Assembly: GCA_020051775.1 (NCBI GenBank)
Contig: JAGVQJ010000165.1
Span: 1-43,299, forward strand
DNA from: Calditrichota bacterium
GTDB taxonomy: Bacteria > Electryoneota > B3-LCP
Direction: 5' to 3'
Length of the DNA stretch: 43,299 nt
The position numbers and the translations under genes are program-made. Positions 27,309 through 35,443 of the stretch are shown here, one piece after another; the first letter of the stretch is position 1, and each line of letters starts with the position of its first letter. The notes beneath the pieces were generated by a model. It worked only from the letters and a program-made list of their open reading frames with translations. It was not told where the DNA came from and did not search any database.

Positions 27309-27324
27309 TGGCACGGCGATTGTA
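27309..27324 (+). promoter_or_regulatory. Sigma-54 (-24/-12) promoter of the pilin gene
   Basis: TGGCACG (27309-27315), four bases, then TTGTA (27320-27324). It matches the consensus TGGCACG-N4-TTGCW except T for C in the -12 element. The GG and GT dinucleotides are exactly ten bases apart. It lies 58 bases before the major pilin-like ATG and downstream of an NtrC-type activator gene. Confidence 0.8.
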
Positions 27325-27382
27325 GTATTGTCATCCGAAAATGAAAACAGAGCAAATCAGGTAAGAATCAAGGGAGGATCAA

Positions 27383-27796
27383 ATGGGTCAACAACAACTT
27401 CTACTCATCGTGCTGTCCGTGATCATCGTTGGAATCGCGGTCGTGGTCGGCATCAACATGTTCAACGATCAGGCCGCCAGCTCCAACTTGGACGCGGTCA
27501 CCGCCGATCTGATGAACTTGGCTTCCAGAGCACAACAGCATTATCGTCGCCCGACGGCTATGGGCGGTGGCGGAGGCTCCTTCGCTTTACTGGATGCTAA
27601 CGCTCAAGGGCTTGAGTACTTGACTACGCAACCCAGCAATGAGAACGGCGTCTATTCAATCAGCACCGCGGGAACCGCCAGCCAGGTCACGGTTCAGGGT
27701 ATCGGTATCTCGGATGGTGACAAAGATGGAACCAATTGCACGGCCCGGGTGACGGTGTGGGACGACAGCGTCGCGCTCAGTGTCGTGAATCGTTAG
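27383..27796 (+). CDS. Major pilin-like protein with non-canonical N-terminus
   Basis: A 137-residue protein that starts MGQQQLLLIVLSVIIVGIAV, so the hydrophobic helix begins almost at the first residue. It continues into an amphipathic segment (AVTADLMNLASRAQQHYRRP), then a small beta-rich C-terminal domain (YSISTAGTASQVTVQGIGIS). This is the general plan of a type IV pilin: N-terminal helix, alpha spine, beta head. The leader before the helix is only Met-Gly, and the Glu normally at +5 is absent. It has a strong GGGAGG ribosome site, its own sigma-54 promoter, and a stable stem-loop after the stop. These are all signs of a highly expressed subunit, hence 'major'. The family is inferred from architecture and context. 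Confidence 0.75.
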   Translation: MGQQQLLLIVLSVIIVGIAVVVGINMFNDQAASSNLDAVTADLMNLASRAQQHYRRPTAMGGGGGSFALLDANAQGLEYLTTQPSNENGVYSISTAGTASQVTVQGIGISDGDKDGTNCTARVTVWDDSVALSVVNR

Positions 27797-27806
27797 CATC
27801 GGGTTT

Positions 27807-27840
27807 ATCTTGAGGCGGGTGGCGACACCCGCCTCAAGAT
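27807..27840 (+). terminator. Perfect 15-bp stem-loop after the pilin gene
   Basis: ATCTTGAGGCGGGTG (27807-27821) pairs perfectly with CACCCGCCTCAAGAT (27826-27840) around a GCGA loop. There is no T tract, so it may act as a transcript-stabilising or partial-termination element that keeps pilin mRNA above downstream machinery mRNA. Confidence 0.65.
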
Positions 27841-27875
27841 CACATCATTCGCTCGGCTTTGTAGAGAATCAGCGG

Positions 27876-27903
27876 AGGCAGGCCGATTTCAAGCCTGTCT
27901 TTT
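27876..27903 (+). terminator. Second, terminator-like stem-loop before the PilC-like gene
   Basis: AGGCAGGC (27876-27883) pairs with GCCTGTCT (27893-27900), with one G-T wobble, and is followed by TTTG. It is a weak intrinsic terminator shape 30 bases before the PilC-like start and probably attenuates read-through. Confidence 0.45.
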
Positions 27904-27933
27904 GTGCATCATTATAACGATAGGAAGTAGCCG

Positions 27934-29277
27934 ATGGCAGAATTCCGTTACCAGGGACTGGCCATATCCGGCAGGATGATGCAAGGCATTATTACTGCTC
28001 GGAGCAAGCGCGAGGCTAAAAAACGCGCCGAGGAGATTGCTCGGCAGCGGCGTTTTCGTTTACAGTCGCTGGATCGCAAGGCAACCTACGCCTACAAAGT
28101 GCGTAAAGGCAAGGAAAACGCCATCGCGGGTCAACAAAAGGCATTCACCGCCGATGAAGTGCGCCGCGCGTTGGAAAAGATGGGGTATACCGTTCTTTCG
28201 TTGCAGAAGCGGTTATTTGACATCAAAGTGAAACCGCCGGCCAAGGACGTCGTCATGTTTATTAGACTCTCGGCAGACCTATTGCGGGAAAAGCTGCCGT
28301 ATGACGAGATTCTGAATTTACTCGGCAACGATGTGGACAACAAAACACTACGCCAAGCGATCAGAGAGATCAGTCAAGATCTGAAAGACGGAAAAGACGG
28401 CGCTGAAGTTTTCGGCAAGCAGGCAGACACTCTTGGTAAATTTCCCGCGCATCTTTTGGGAGTGGCCTCCAAATCTGGTAATATGGTGGAAATTTACGAG
28501 TCCACGGCCAAATTCCTGGAGCGTAACGAGGAATTCAAGAAAAACTTGAAGAGCGCTCTGATCATGCCGTCTATTGTCATCCTCGCGTTAGCCGGAGCAG
28601 TGTTGTTCTATGTAGCTTATATCTTTCCGCAGACCGCCCAAATGTTTTTAAAATTCGGCGTCACCCTCCCCCCTATGACTGCCGCAACCTTGAAAATGTC
28701 GGATTTTATCCAATCCAATGCTCTGTACATTCTGGGAGTCCTGGCGGTCGTCGGGATAGTTGCCGGTCGGTTTCTATTGTCACAGAGAGGACGCTTTTTG
28801 TTGTCAAAATATATGATAAAATTCCCGGTAGTTGGACCGCTCATGCATAAAACCTCCATCGAGATCTGGTGCCGAGTATTTCATTCCCTATACTCAGGAT
28901 CAGGTGAAAACGTGGAGGCCATTCGTACGGCTGCAGAAGCCTGCCGCAGCCCCTATATGGAAAAGCAGATCAAGGAAATAGCGCTACCCATGATGCTGAA
29001 GGAAGGCCAGGGACTGGTAGAAGCTTTGGAGAAAACGGGTGTCTTTACCCGCAACGCTCTTTCGCGCTTGCGATCCGGTGCTGAAACCGGTACGATCCGC
29101 GAGACGGCCTTGCAGGTGGCCAACTATTATGAAAAGGAAACCACCCATAAATTGCGCAACGTCATTGATATGATCCAGGTGGCTATCGCCATGGTGATCA
29201 TGATTGTGATGACCGCCATTACTGTAGTCAGTTCTGAAACAGCGGTGATTCGTCCCAAACTCCCAGGTGAACAATAA
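27934..29277 (+). CDS. PilC/GspF-type inner-membrane platform protein
   Basis: A 447-residue platform protein of type IV pili and type II secretion. The N-terminus has two short GspF-like strand-helix units, FRYQGLAISGRMMQGIITAR and AFTADEVRRALEKMGYTVLS, which is unusual. Two GspF domains follow. The first has DLLREKLPYDEILNLL and GVASKSGNMVEIYESTAKFL, and a helix LIMPSIVILALAGAVLFYV. The second has FHSLYSGSGENVEAIRTAAEAC and RSGAETGTIRETALQVA, and a final helix. It anchors the ATPase to the pilin assembly site. An AGGAAG site precedes the ATG. It is three bases from the PilB-like gene, its usual partner. Confidence 0.93.
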   Translation: MAEFRYQGLAISGRMMQGIITARSKREAKKRAEEIARQRRFRLQSLDRKATYAYKVRKGKENAIAGQQKAFTADEVRRALEKMGYTVLSLQKRLFDIKVKPPAKDVVMFIRLSADLLREKLPYDEILNLLGNDVDNKTLRQAIREISQDLKDGKDGAEVFGKQADTLGKFPAHLLGVASKSGNMVEIYESTAKFLERNEEFKKNLKSALIMPSIVILALAGAVLFYVAYIFPQTAQMFLKFGVTLPPMTAATLKMSDFIQSNALYILGVLAVVGIVAGRFLLSQRGRFLLSKYMIKFPVVGPLMHKTSIEIWCRVFHSLYSGSGENVEAIRTAAEACRSPYMEKQIKEIALPMMLKEGQGLVEALEKTGVFTRNALSRLRSGAETGTIRETALQVANYYEKETTHKLRNVIDMIQVAIAMVIMIVMTAITVVSSETAVIRPKLPGEQ

Positions 29278-29280
29278 CCT

Positions 29281-31080
29281 ATGCTCGTACGCGAGGAAAC
29301 CCGCAAATTAACCCGCAGCGGCGAATTGCTGGTGCAACGGGGGGTGATCGAAGCCGAACTACTTGAGAAGGCGTTGATCATCCAATCCGCCGAGCCAGGA
29401 TCCAGGCGCCGCAAGCTGGGTGAGATCCTGGTTGTGGACCTGGGCTGCGACCGGCATGAGATTTACCGCGAGCTGGCGCGGGTTTATGCCTTTTCGGAAG
29501 TGGATCTGGAGAAGGAAAATCTCACTGCACAGCGCATTGAATTCATCAAAAGTTTGTATGAATCTCTGGACAAAGAGGACCGCGACGAATTATTAAGCAA
29601 TAACCTTCTGCCCTTGCGCGTGGATGAACGGCGTCCCGATACCATTCAAGTATTGACGGATGACCCCACTGATCGTGATCTGTTAAATATCGCTAAAAAA
29701 CTGCGTTATCGCCATGTCGAATTAGCCTATTGTCGTCGTGAGTCCCTACGCAAATGGATCGAAAAGATCTACCCCACGACGAATGAATTTCTCCAGATCA
29801 TCGAAGAGGCTTCCAATAAGATCGAAACGGTTGGGGAGGCCGATGAAGATGAGAAGATAGATGAAGAAAAATTAGACCAAGAAATTAATCAATCTCTTTT
29901 GACTAATCTGATTGAGGGATGCCTGGTGGAGGCAGTTAGACGCGGATGTTCGGATATCCATATTATTCCCGGCGAAGGCAACCGCACCGATTTTCATTTC
30001 CGTGTTGATGGCAAATTGCAATTGTGGCACACGCAAGAATTCATTAAACCGGAAGCCATTGCGGCTGTCGTAAAAGATCGTTCCCGCAATGTGGATCGTT
30101 TCGAGCGCGAGACGGCTCAGGACGGCTTCATCCAGCGTAATGTGGACAGCCATCTTATTCGCTATCGCGTTTCTATCCTGCCGATTGTCGCCGCGGAGTA
30201 CAAGCGCAAGCTGGAATCCATTGTCATTCGAGTGTTGGATGATCGCAAGGTCATTACCGACTTGACCAAACTGGGTCTGCAAGCCCAAGCCAAATCGGAT
30301 TTCGAGAAAGCTGTGCGAAAACCTCAGGGCATGGTGATCCTAACCGGTCCGACGGGTTCAGGAAAATCCACTACTCTAATGGCTGCGCTGCATCAAGTGC
30401 TGACCCCGCAGGTCAATGTGTTGACGGTGGAAGACCCGGTGGAATACATGATTCGTGGAGCCAGGCAGATAAAAATTGGAACGCACCTGGATTTCGAGGG
30501 CGCCATCCGCTCTATATTACGCCACGATCCGGACATCGTGATGGTAGGCGAGATGCGCGATAAACAGACCGCCGAGATAGCCATCAAATTGGCCAACACC
30601 GGACACCTTACCTTCAGCACTCTTCATACCAACGACGCCCCATCTGCCGTTTCCCGTCTCTTCAAGATGGGTGTTGAGCCGTTTCTGATCGCGTACGCTA
30701 TCAACATCGTTGTGGCTCAGCGTCTGGTCAGAGCATTATGTGCGAAGTGTAAACAGGTTGACCCAGAAATGGATCCGGAAGTGCCCCGCACCCTGGGTTT
30801 CACTGACGAGGAAATTAGAAACACGACATTTTATCAGGCAGTAGGTTGCGATCATTGTAATCGCGGCTATAAGGGTCGGGGCGCCATCCACGAGGCGCTT
30901 CTTTTCACTAAAGAGATCCGTCGTCTCATCCTGGAATCGGGAGATAAGGTAAACGAGGATGCCGTGCGCAATGAAGCGGTAAAAAATCACATGTTAACCT
31001 TACGGGCCTCGGGTCGCGAGAGAATCAAAGAGGGGATGACCACCTGCGAAGAGATCGCATTTGCCACTGCAGAAGACTAA
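29281..31080 (+). CDS. PilB/GspE-type assembly ATPase
   Basis: A 599-residue hexameric ATPase that powers pilus polymerisation at the cytoplasmic face. The N-terminal GspE domain (about 10-160) has RKLGEILVVDLGCDRHEIYR. An acidic linker with DEDEKIDEEKLDQ is followed by the N2 domain with CSDIHIIPGEGNRTDFHFRVDG. The catalytic domain has Walker A GPTGSGKST (356-364), an intact Asp box TVEDPVEYMI, Walker B DPDIVMVGEMRD, the His box TFSTLHTNDAPSA and the zinc-binding cysteines C487, C490, C523 and C526. All are intact, so it should be active. It is the dedicated assembly motor of this locus. Confidence 0.95.
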   Translation: MLVREETRKLTRSGELLVQRGVIEAELLEKALIIQSAEPGSRRRKLGEILVVDLGCDRHEIYRELARVYAFSEVDLEKENLTAQRIEFIKSLYESLDKEDRDELLSNNLLPLRVDERRPDTIQVLTDDPTDRDLLNIAKKLRYRHVELAYCRRESLRKWIEKIYPTTNEFLQIIEEASNKIETVGEADEDEKIDEEKLDQEINQSLLTNLIEGCLVEAVRRGCSDIHIIPGEGNRTDFHFRVDGKLQLWHTQEFIKPEAIAAVVKDRSRNVDRFERETAQDGFIQRNVDSHLIRYRVSILPIVAAEYKRKLESIVIRVLDDRKVITDLTKLGLQAQAKSDFEKAVRKPQGMVILTGPTGSGKSTTLMAALHQVLTPQVNVLTVEDPVEYMIRGARQIKIGTHLDFEGAIRSILRHDPDIVMVGEMRDKQTAEIAIKLANTGHLTFSTLHTNDAPSAVSRLFKMGVEPFLIAYAINIVVAQRLVRALCAKCKQVDPEMDPEVPRTLGFTDEEIRNTTFYQAVGCDHCNRGYKGRGAIHEALLFTKEIRRLILESGDKVNEDAVRNEAVKNHMLTLRASGRERIKEGMTTCEEIAFATAED

Positions 31081-31092
31081 GGAGAACCTACC

Positions 31093-31605
31093 ATGGTCAA
31101 CACAGGTCAAATGCTGCTGGTGTTGGGCGCGCTGATGCTCTTCACCCTGATGCTGCCGTCGTTAAATGGCACCATTCTTTATAACGATAGCGCCTTGATC
31201 TCAGCTCAAGCCCAGGTAAATGCCATCGCCTTGGCTCAACGATACTTGGCGGAAGCTGGAACCAAAGTCTTTGATGAGGCCTGTGTTAGCGGAAATCCTA
31301 CTCAACCGTCTCAAATGACTGCGGCAGCTTTCCTGGGGCGAGGATTTGGCGAAAATTATCCCGATTTCGATGATCTGGATGATTACGATGATCTGAATAT
31401 CGTTGATAACACCACCCTACCAAGTGTTAGTTTTACAGTCACGGGGGAAGTGACTTACATGAATCCCACTAATCCTACGGTGGTCAGCAGTACGCAGACT
31501 TACTTAAAACGCTTACGCATTTCGGTCACCGGGCCTTACCTCGTTGATCCAGGATCGCAGGCCCCTATACCGATAACCGTTGAACAATTATTTGCATATT
31601 TCTAA
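31093..31605 (+). CDS. Minor pilin-like protein A
   Basis: A 170-residue protein beginning MVNTGQMLLVLGALMLFTLM. The hydrophobic helix starts right after Gly5, and an amphipathic extension follows (SAQAQVNAIALAQRYLAEAG). The rest contains an acidic segment (YPDFDDLDDYDDLNIVD) and a beta-rich end (VSFTVTGEVTYMN, LKRLRISVTGPYL). This matches a pseudopilin layout but without the basic leader or Glu5. An AAGGAG ribosome site is present, 12 bases after the ATPase stop. It is probably a minor or initiating subunit. The two Cys-poor domains give no enzymatic clue. Confidence 0.65.
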   Translation: MVNTGQMLLVLGALMLFTLMLPSLNGTILYNDSALISAQAQVNAIALAQRYLAEAGTKVFDEACVSGNPTQPSQMTAAAFLGRGFGENYPDFDDLDDYDDLNIVDNTTLPSVSFTVTGEVTYMNPTNPTVVSSTQTYLKRLRISVTGPYLVDPGSQAPIPITVEQLFAYF

Positions 31606-31637
31606 TAACAACCAAGTGCTTTTTGAGGCAAAAAGGC

Positions 31638-32501
31638 ATGAGAGAAAAAATCCTGATCGTTGACGATGACGTCGAAACTCTATCTTTCTGCCGGGATGCT
31701 CTGGCAGAGGAGGAATACGAAGTCGCCACCGCGCCCAGCGGCGAAGAAGCTCTTACTCTAACCGAAGAGACCGAGTTCGACGTCGTGCTGTCTGACATTC
31801 GCATGCCGGGATTGGATGGCATCGAACTTTTTGAGGCAGTGAAAAAACGTCATCCCGACCAGATCATGGTGATGTTTTCCGGCTTTGGCGACATTGACGT
31901 AGCCATGGAAGCCATGCGTGTGGGAGCTTTCGATTCACTCTCCAAACCGCTGATCGTGGATGAGTTGAAACTGACGATCACTCGGGCCTTACGGCAGAAT
32001 CGCCTGCAGCACGAAAACGAACAGTTGAAGCAGGTTTTGCAGGATTCCAATATCGCCATGGCCTCACTCCCGCGAGTGATCCCGATATTGCAGAATTTTG
32101 CACTCGAGACCTTTCGGGAATTTATCGAGCTGGGTCGGGTTATGAATTATAGTTCCAACGAAATCATTCTCAAAGAGAATCAGACGGATAGTCATCTTTA
32201 CATCGTCTTCGAAGGCGAAGTCTCGATTTGGCAGGATGGCGCGGAAATCCAGCGACTCGGTAAAGGTGAATGTTATGGGGAGATGATCTTTTTCCGGCAG
32301 AGCATACGAAGTCAATGCCTAGTGGCCGAGCTTCCCGCTCAAGTATTAATCATTAATAAAGAAACCGTCATGAACTATTTCAGCCAGAAGGAAGAGCGAC
32401 TGTTCAAACTATTCGTGATAAACTCTCTCAACGTTCTTTACAGTAAATACCGCAAGGTGTGTAGTCGCACAAGTCAACTCGAAAGTATGTTGAAAGGGTG
32501 A
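31638..32501 (+). CDS. Response regulator fused to a cyclic-nucleotide-binding domain
   Basis: A 287-residue protein. The receiver domain (1-125) has the acidic pocket VDDD, phospho-acceptor D53 in VVLSDIRMPG, and the conserved Lys in LSKPL. The C-terminal part (about 150-255) is a CRP/FNR-type cNMP-binding domain: FIELGRVMNYSSNEIILKEN, LYIVFEGEVSIWQDGAEIQR, LGKGECYGEMIFF. The phosphate-binding cassette contains GECYGEMIFFRQSIRSQ, a variant of the cAMP-binding motif. There is no DNA-binding helix-turn-helix, so it should act by protein contact. Its place among the pilin genes suggests control of pilus assembly or retraction. ATG 31638 is preferred over TTG 31623. Confidence 0.85.
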   Translation: MREKILIVDDDVETLSFCRDALAEEEYEVATAPSGEEALTLTEETEFDVVLSDIRMPGLDGIELFEAVKKRHPDQIMVMFSGFGDIDVAMEAMRVGAFDSLSKPLIVDELKLTITRALRQNRLQHENEQLKQVLQDSNIAMASLPRVIPILQNFALETFREFIELGRVMNYSSNEIILKENQTDSHLYIVFEGEVSIWQDGAEIQRLGKGECYGEMIFFRQSIRSQCLVAELPAQVLIINKETVMNYFSQKEERLFKLFVINSLNVLYSKYRKVCSRTSQLESMLKG

Positions 32502-32504
32502 AAA

Positions 32505-33059
32505 ATGGGTTCCATTCTAGATTTAATCGGATCATTCATCATCGGTGGTTTGTTGCTGATGATGATTCTGTCCGTGAATAACAACGCCAGTCAGTTTGCC
32601 ATTGAGAATGGGCAACAGCTTTCCGCACAGGAAAACCTGGCTGAGCTGGCAGGCGAAATTGATTATTACTTCCGCAAAATTGGCTATCATGTTCCCATCC
32701 ATAGCGCTTCCATTTTAACTTGCGATTCCATGTCCATCAGTTTTCAGGCTGATGTTGATAACAATGGTTCGGTTGATACGGTAGCATATTCTGTCAGTAT
32801 TCCCGGTCTCATGCGAGGCACGATCAATCCCAATGATCGCAAACTGATAAGACAAATAGGATCTTCCCCAGTTACCAATTCACTGGGATTGACCGATTTT
32901 AAATTGAGATATTTCGATAATACCGGCAACCCGACTTTGACAACCACCGCGATCAAATCCATTGAAATTTCGTTGCGTGTAGAAAGCCCTTTTCCCATAG
33001 ATGAGAATTACGCTCAATGCACTTGGAAAACCAGATTATACCCAATCAATCTGCAATGA
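32505..33059 (+). CDS. Minor pilin-like protein B
   Basis: A 184-residue protein that starts MGSILDLIGSFIIGGLLLMM, again with only Met-Gly before a hydrophobic helix and no Glu5. An amphipathic helix (SAQENLAELAGEIDYYFRKIGYH) and a beta-rich domain follow. The latter contains ISFQADVDNNGSVDTVAYSV, of the type seen in large minor pseudopilins (GspJ/PilW-like: IEISLRVESPF). The gene starts four bases after the response-regulator stop, so it is coupled to it. It is probably a minor pilin that forms part of the tip or initiation complex. Confidence 0.65.
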   Translation: MGSILDLIGSFIIGGLLLMMILSVNNNASQFAIENGQQLSAQENLAELAGEIDYYFRKIGYHVPIHSASILTCDSMSISFQADVDNNGSVDTVAYSVSIPGLMRGTINPNDRKLIRQIGSSPVTNSLGLTDFKLRYFDNTGNPTLTTTAIKSIEISLRVESPFPIDENYAQCTWKTRLYPINLQ

Positions 33060-33078
33060 AGTAAGTTGAGGAGGATTC

Positions 33079-34179
33079 ATGGGACGATATGCTATCATCA
33101 TGGTTGTAGGATTCAGCGTGATCGTGGGCGCGATGAAATTGAATATGAATCGCTATGGCCAACTAGCTCAGGAGCAGCCTGCCGATAATCAAAGTGCAGT
33201 CTCCGCCCGAGCTATCGCCGCCAGCGCCGGACAACTGTGCCTGTATCAACTTAGCCAAAATACAAATTGGCGAACAGGTTATAGCAATCTTGCCTTAGGC
33301 GACGGTTCAGTCAACGCCAGTGTAATCGATCGCACGGTTGATCCCAGCCTTCCAGTTGGAACAGTAAGAGTTTCCGCTACGGGAACGGTCAATGGCAGAG
33401 CAGCCACGGTGCAACTGCTGGTGCAAATAACCGGCGCCACCTGGCCTTCTGCTGTGGATGCGGGTATCACCGCCCAATGCAATATTCAAACGAACGGTAA
33501 CATGCTCGTTGACGGCCGCGATCATGATTGGAATGGAAATGTCATCTCCAATAATGGCATGAAGGCCTTATCCACTACCAGCACATTCTCACGCAAGGGT
33601 AATTCCATGGTGGCGGGAACTGCCGCCGGCGCGGACGTGGCCCCGACGAAATGTGGGTATGGTTCAATCGTGGCCGAGAACAAGGTTTGGCCTGATGGAT
33701 ATCCCTTCACACCGGATAGGGTCATGGGTGGTGCATCTAATGGATTTTCTGAAGGAACCCTAAAAAGCATCGCTCAAAGCGGGGTCAACGGTAGCCAATA
33801 CGCGACCAATCCTTCCACCCTGACCTATCCATTACGTGGTGTCACTTATGTGGAATTGCCGTCCGGCTCAACTTGGCTTCCAGTTGATTTTGGCGCCGAC
33901 TCCCGCGGCGTTCTGGTCGTACATAACACGGCGACCAATGCTGTGATGAAAAACCTGAATTCCGGCACATTTCGAGGATTGATCATTGCCGATGACATGA
34001 TACACATCCACTCGCAAATCATCGGAGCAGTATTTTTACTCACCACCGGCCCTTCGGCAGGCAACTGCATCGGCAACGGAAATGGATCGCTACTCTTTTG
34101 TCGCGATGCAGTAAGCCAAGGCGTTCAAGGTGTAGGAGGATCTTCAGCCAGTGTAGCTGTTATTGATTATTGGGAATGA
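33079..34179 (+). CDS. Large pilin-like protein with beta-helix-like C-terminus (copy 1)
   Basis: A 366-residue protein starting MGRYAIIMVVGFSVIVGAMK, with the helix directly after Met-Gly. The N-terminal pilin-like part includes SARAIAASAGQLCLYQLSQN and WRTGYSNLALGDGSVNASVI. It is followed by the marker NMLVDGRDHDWNGN. The C-terminal third looks like a right-handed beta-helix (GVLVVHNT, GTFRGLIIADDMIHIHSQIIG, AVFLL), as in PilX-type minor pilins with a C-terminal repeat domain. It is closely related over its whole length to the next gene. A GAGGAGG site precedes the start. It is probably a tip adhesin or priming subunit. The adhesin role is inferred. Confidence 0.65.
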   Translation: MGRYAIIMVVGFSVIVGAMKLNMNRYGQLAQEQPADNQSAVSARAIAASAGQLCLYQLSQNTNWRTGYSNLALGDGSVNASVIDRTVDPSLPVGTVRVSATGTVNGRAATVQLLVQITGATWPSAVDAGITAQCNIQTNGNMLVDGRDHDWNGNVISNNGMKALSTTSTFSRKGNSMVAGTAAGADVAPTKCGYGSIVAENKVWPDGYPFTPDRVMGGASNGFSEGTLKSIAQSGVNGSQYATNPSTLTYPLRGVTYVELPSGSTWLPVDFGADSRGVLVVHNTATNAVMKNLNSGTFRGLIIADDMIHIHSQIIGAVFLLTTGPSAGNCIGNGNGSLLFCRDAVSQGVQGVGGSSASVAVIDYWE

Positions 34180-34243
34180 TATATTAATTTCGGGAGATGA
34201 TCAACGGAGGCGGCGCATCACTTCATAACCAAAGGAGGTTACC

Positions 34244-35347
34244 ATGGGCCGCCAAGTGCTCATACTGGTCGCCGGTTTCGCCATTCTGGCCGGTTTGATG
34301 AAACTCAGCCTGGAAAGCAGCCAAAGGCGAATCAGCAGCTTATCGGACGATAAATACTGCTCTGCGACTTCGCGTAACGCCGCACACAGCGGGGCGCAAT
34401 TAGCTCTGCGCAACATGCGGCAAAATCTGACCTGGCGTTCGGGCTATTCAAATCTTTCGGTATCTGGTGCGTCCGTAGACGTCACAGTTTTAGACGCCTC
34501 TGACGATTCCACCCTGGGTGTGGATTCTGTCAGAATCATTTCACAGGCGAGTCTAATGAACGAAGACGCCTCACTGTCAATGTTGGTCGTATTGAATCAT
34601 CCGGAATTTCCTCCTAACGTCAAATCCGGTATCACGGCTCGTGCCAATATTGGCACACTGGGTAACATGCTGGTTGATGGCCGAGATCACGACGCCAATG
34701 GTGTTTTGCTTTCCGACCAGGGACTCAAAGCCATTACGACTACGGAGACTTATGTTTGTGGTGGATCAACCGCATTGTGTGGCACTACGGATAGCGGAAC
34801 GGATTATGGACCTGTCCGGAGCGGGTATAGTTCCATCGTGGACGAACATTATTCCTGGCCTGGGTCGTATCCCAGTACTCCTGAAGGGGTTTTGGGGGGC
34901 ACCGGAGTAGGATTGGGCGCCAATGCCTTAAAACTGGCCGCTCAAAGTGGCATAGGCGGTGGTCAATACGTCACTGACCCCGCGAATCTGCACTATCCAT
35001 TGAACGGTGTCACATACGTGGAGCTACCCAATAATGGTACTTGGTCTCCGGTGGATTTTGGGGAGAACGGTCAAGGAATTCTGATTGTGCATAACTCTTA
35101 TGGAAACGCCTTGATGAGCAATCTGAACGGCGGCACATTCCGCGGAATGATCATCAGTGATGATGTGGTACATATTCACAGTCTCATCATCGGCGGACTG
35201 TTTCTTCTGACGGATAATCCGCGGGAAGGCAACTGCATCGGTAATGGATCCGGCACACTGCTGTTGTCGCGTTCCACGATTATTCAGGCCTTAGAAAGCG
35301 CTCAAATCGGCATGGGATCCATAACGGTGGCAGATTGCTGGGAATAA
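34244..35347 (+). CDS. Large pilin-like protein with beta-helix-like C-terminus (copy 2)
   Basis: A 367-residue paralogue of the preceding protein. It begins MGRQVLILVAGFAILAGLMK. Shared features include WRSGYSNL, NMLVDGRDHDANG, YPLNGVTYVELPN, GTFRGMIISDDVVHIHS and GNCIGNGSG. Differences concentrate in the middle (for example an inserted VCGGSTALCGTTDSG stretch with a Cys pair), as expected of surface-exposed variation. It has a near-perfect AAAGGAGG ribosome site. Two tandem copies suggest either a heteromeric tip or alternative tips. An AGATCAA/TTGATCT palindrome follows it at 35358-35374. Confidence 0.65.
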   Translation: MGRQVLILVAGFAILAGLMKLSLESSQRRISSLSDDKYCSATSRNAAHSGAQLALRNMRQNLTWRSGYSNLSVSGASVDVTVLDASDDSTLGVDSVRIISQASLMNEDASLSMLVVLNHPEFPPNVKSGITARANIGTLGNMLVDGRDHDANGVLLSDQGLKAITTTETYVCGGSTALCGTTDSGTDYGPVRSGYSSIVDEHYSWPGSYPSTPEGVLGGTGVGLGANALKLAAQSGIGGGQYVTDPANLHYPLNGVTYVELPNNGTWSPVDFGENGQGILIVHNSYGNALMSNLNGGTFRGMIISDDVVHIHSLIIGGLFLLTDNPREGNCIGNGSGTLLLSRSTIIQALESAQIGMGSITVADCWE

Positions 35348-35357
35348 GCTTAAAATT

Positions 35358-35374
35358 AGATCAAGATTTGATCT
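35358..35374. repeat. Perfect palindrome after the second large pilin gene
   Basis: AGATCAA (35358-35364) and TTGATCT (35368-35374) pair around three bases. There is no T tract, so it may be an operator or a weak RNA hairpin ending the pilin part of the transcript. Confidence 0.45.
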
Positions 35375-35443
35375 GTTCATGCCGATGAAAGAAATAAGGC
35401 GGGAATAGTACGCTTGGACGTTTCAAAATAGGCGCGGCTTCCG

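Noticed and set aside
27328-27600. A 90-codon frame overlapping the pilin gene start
   Set aside because: It is the wrong frame, rich in Arg and Gly, without a ribosome site. The pilin frame has a strong GGGAGG site and a clear hydrophobic helix.
29821-29890. Acidic run in the PilB-like protein considered as a frameshift scar
   Set aside because: The frame continues into intact N2 and catalytic domains; acidic linkers are common between GspE domains.
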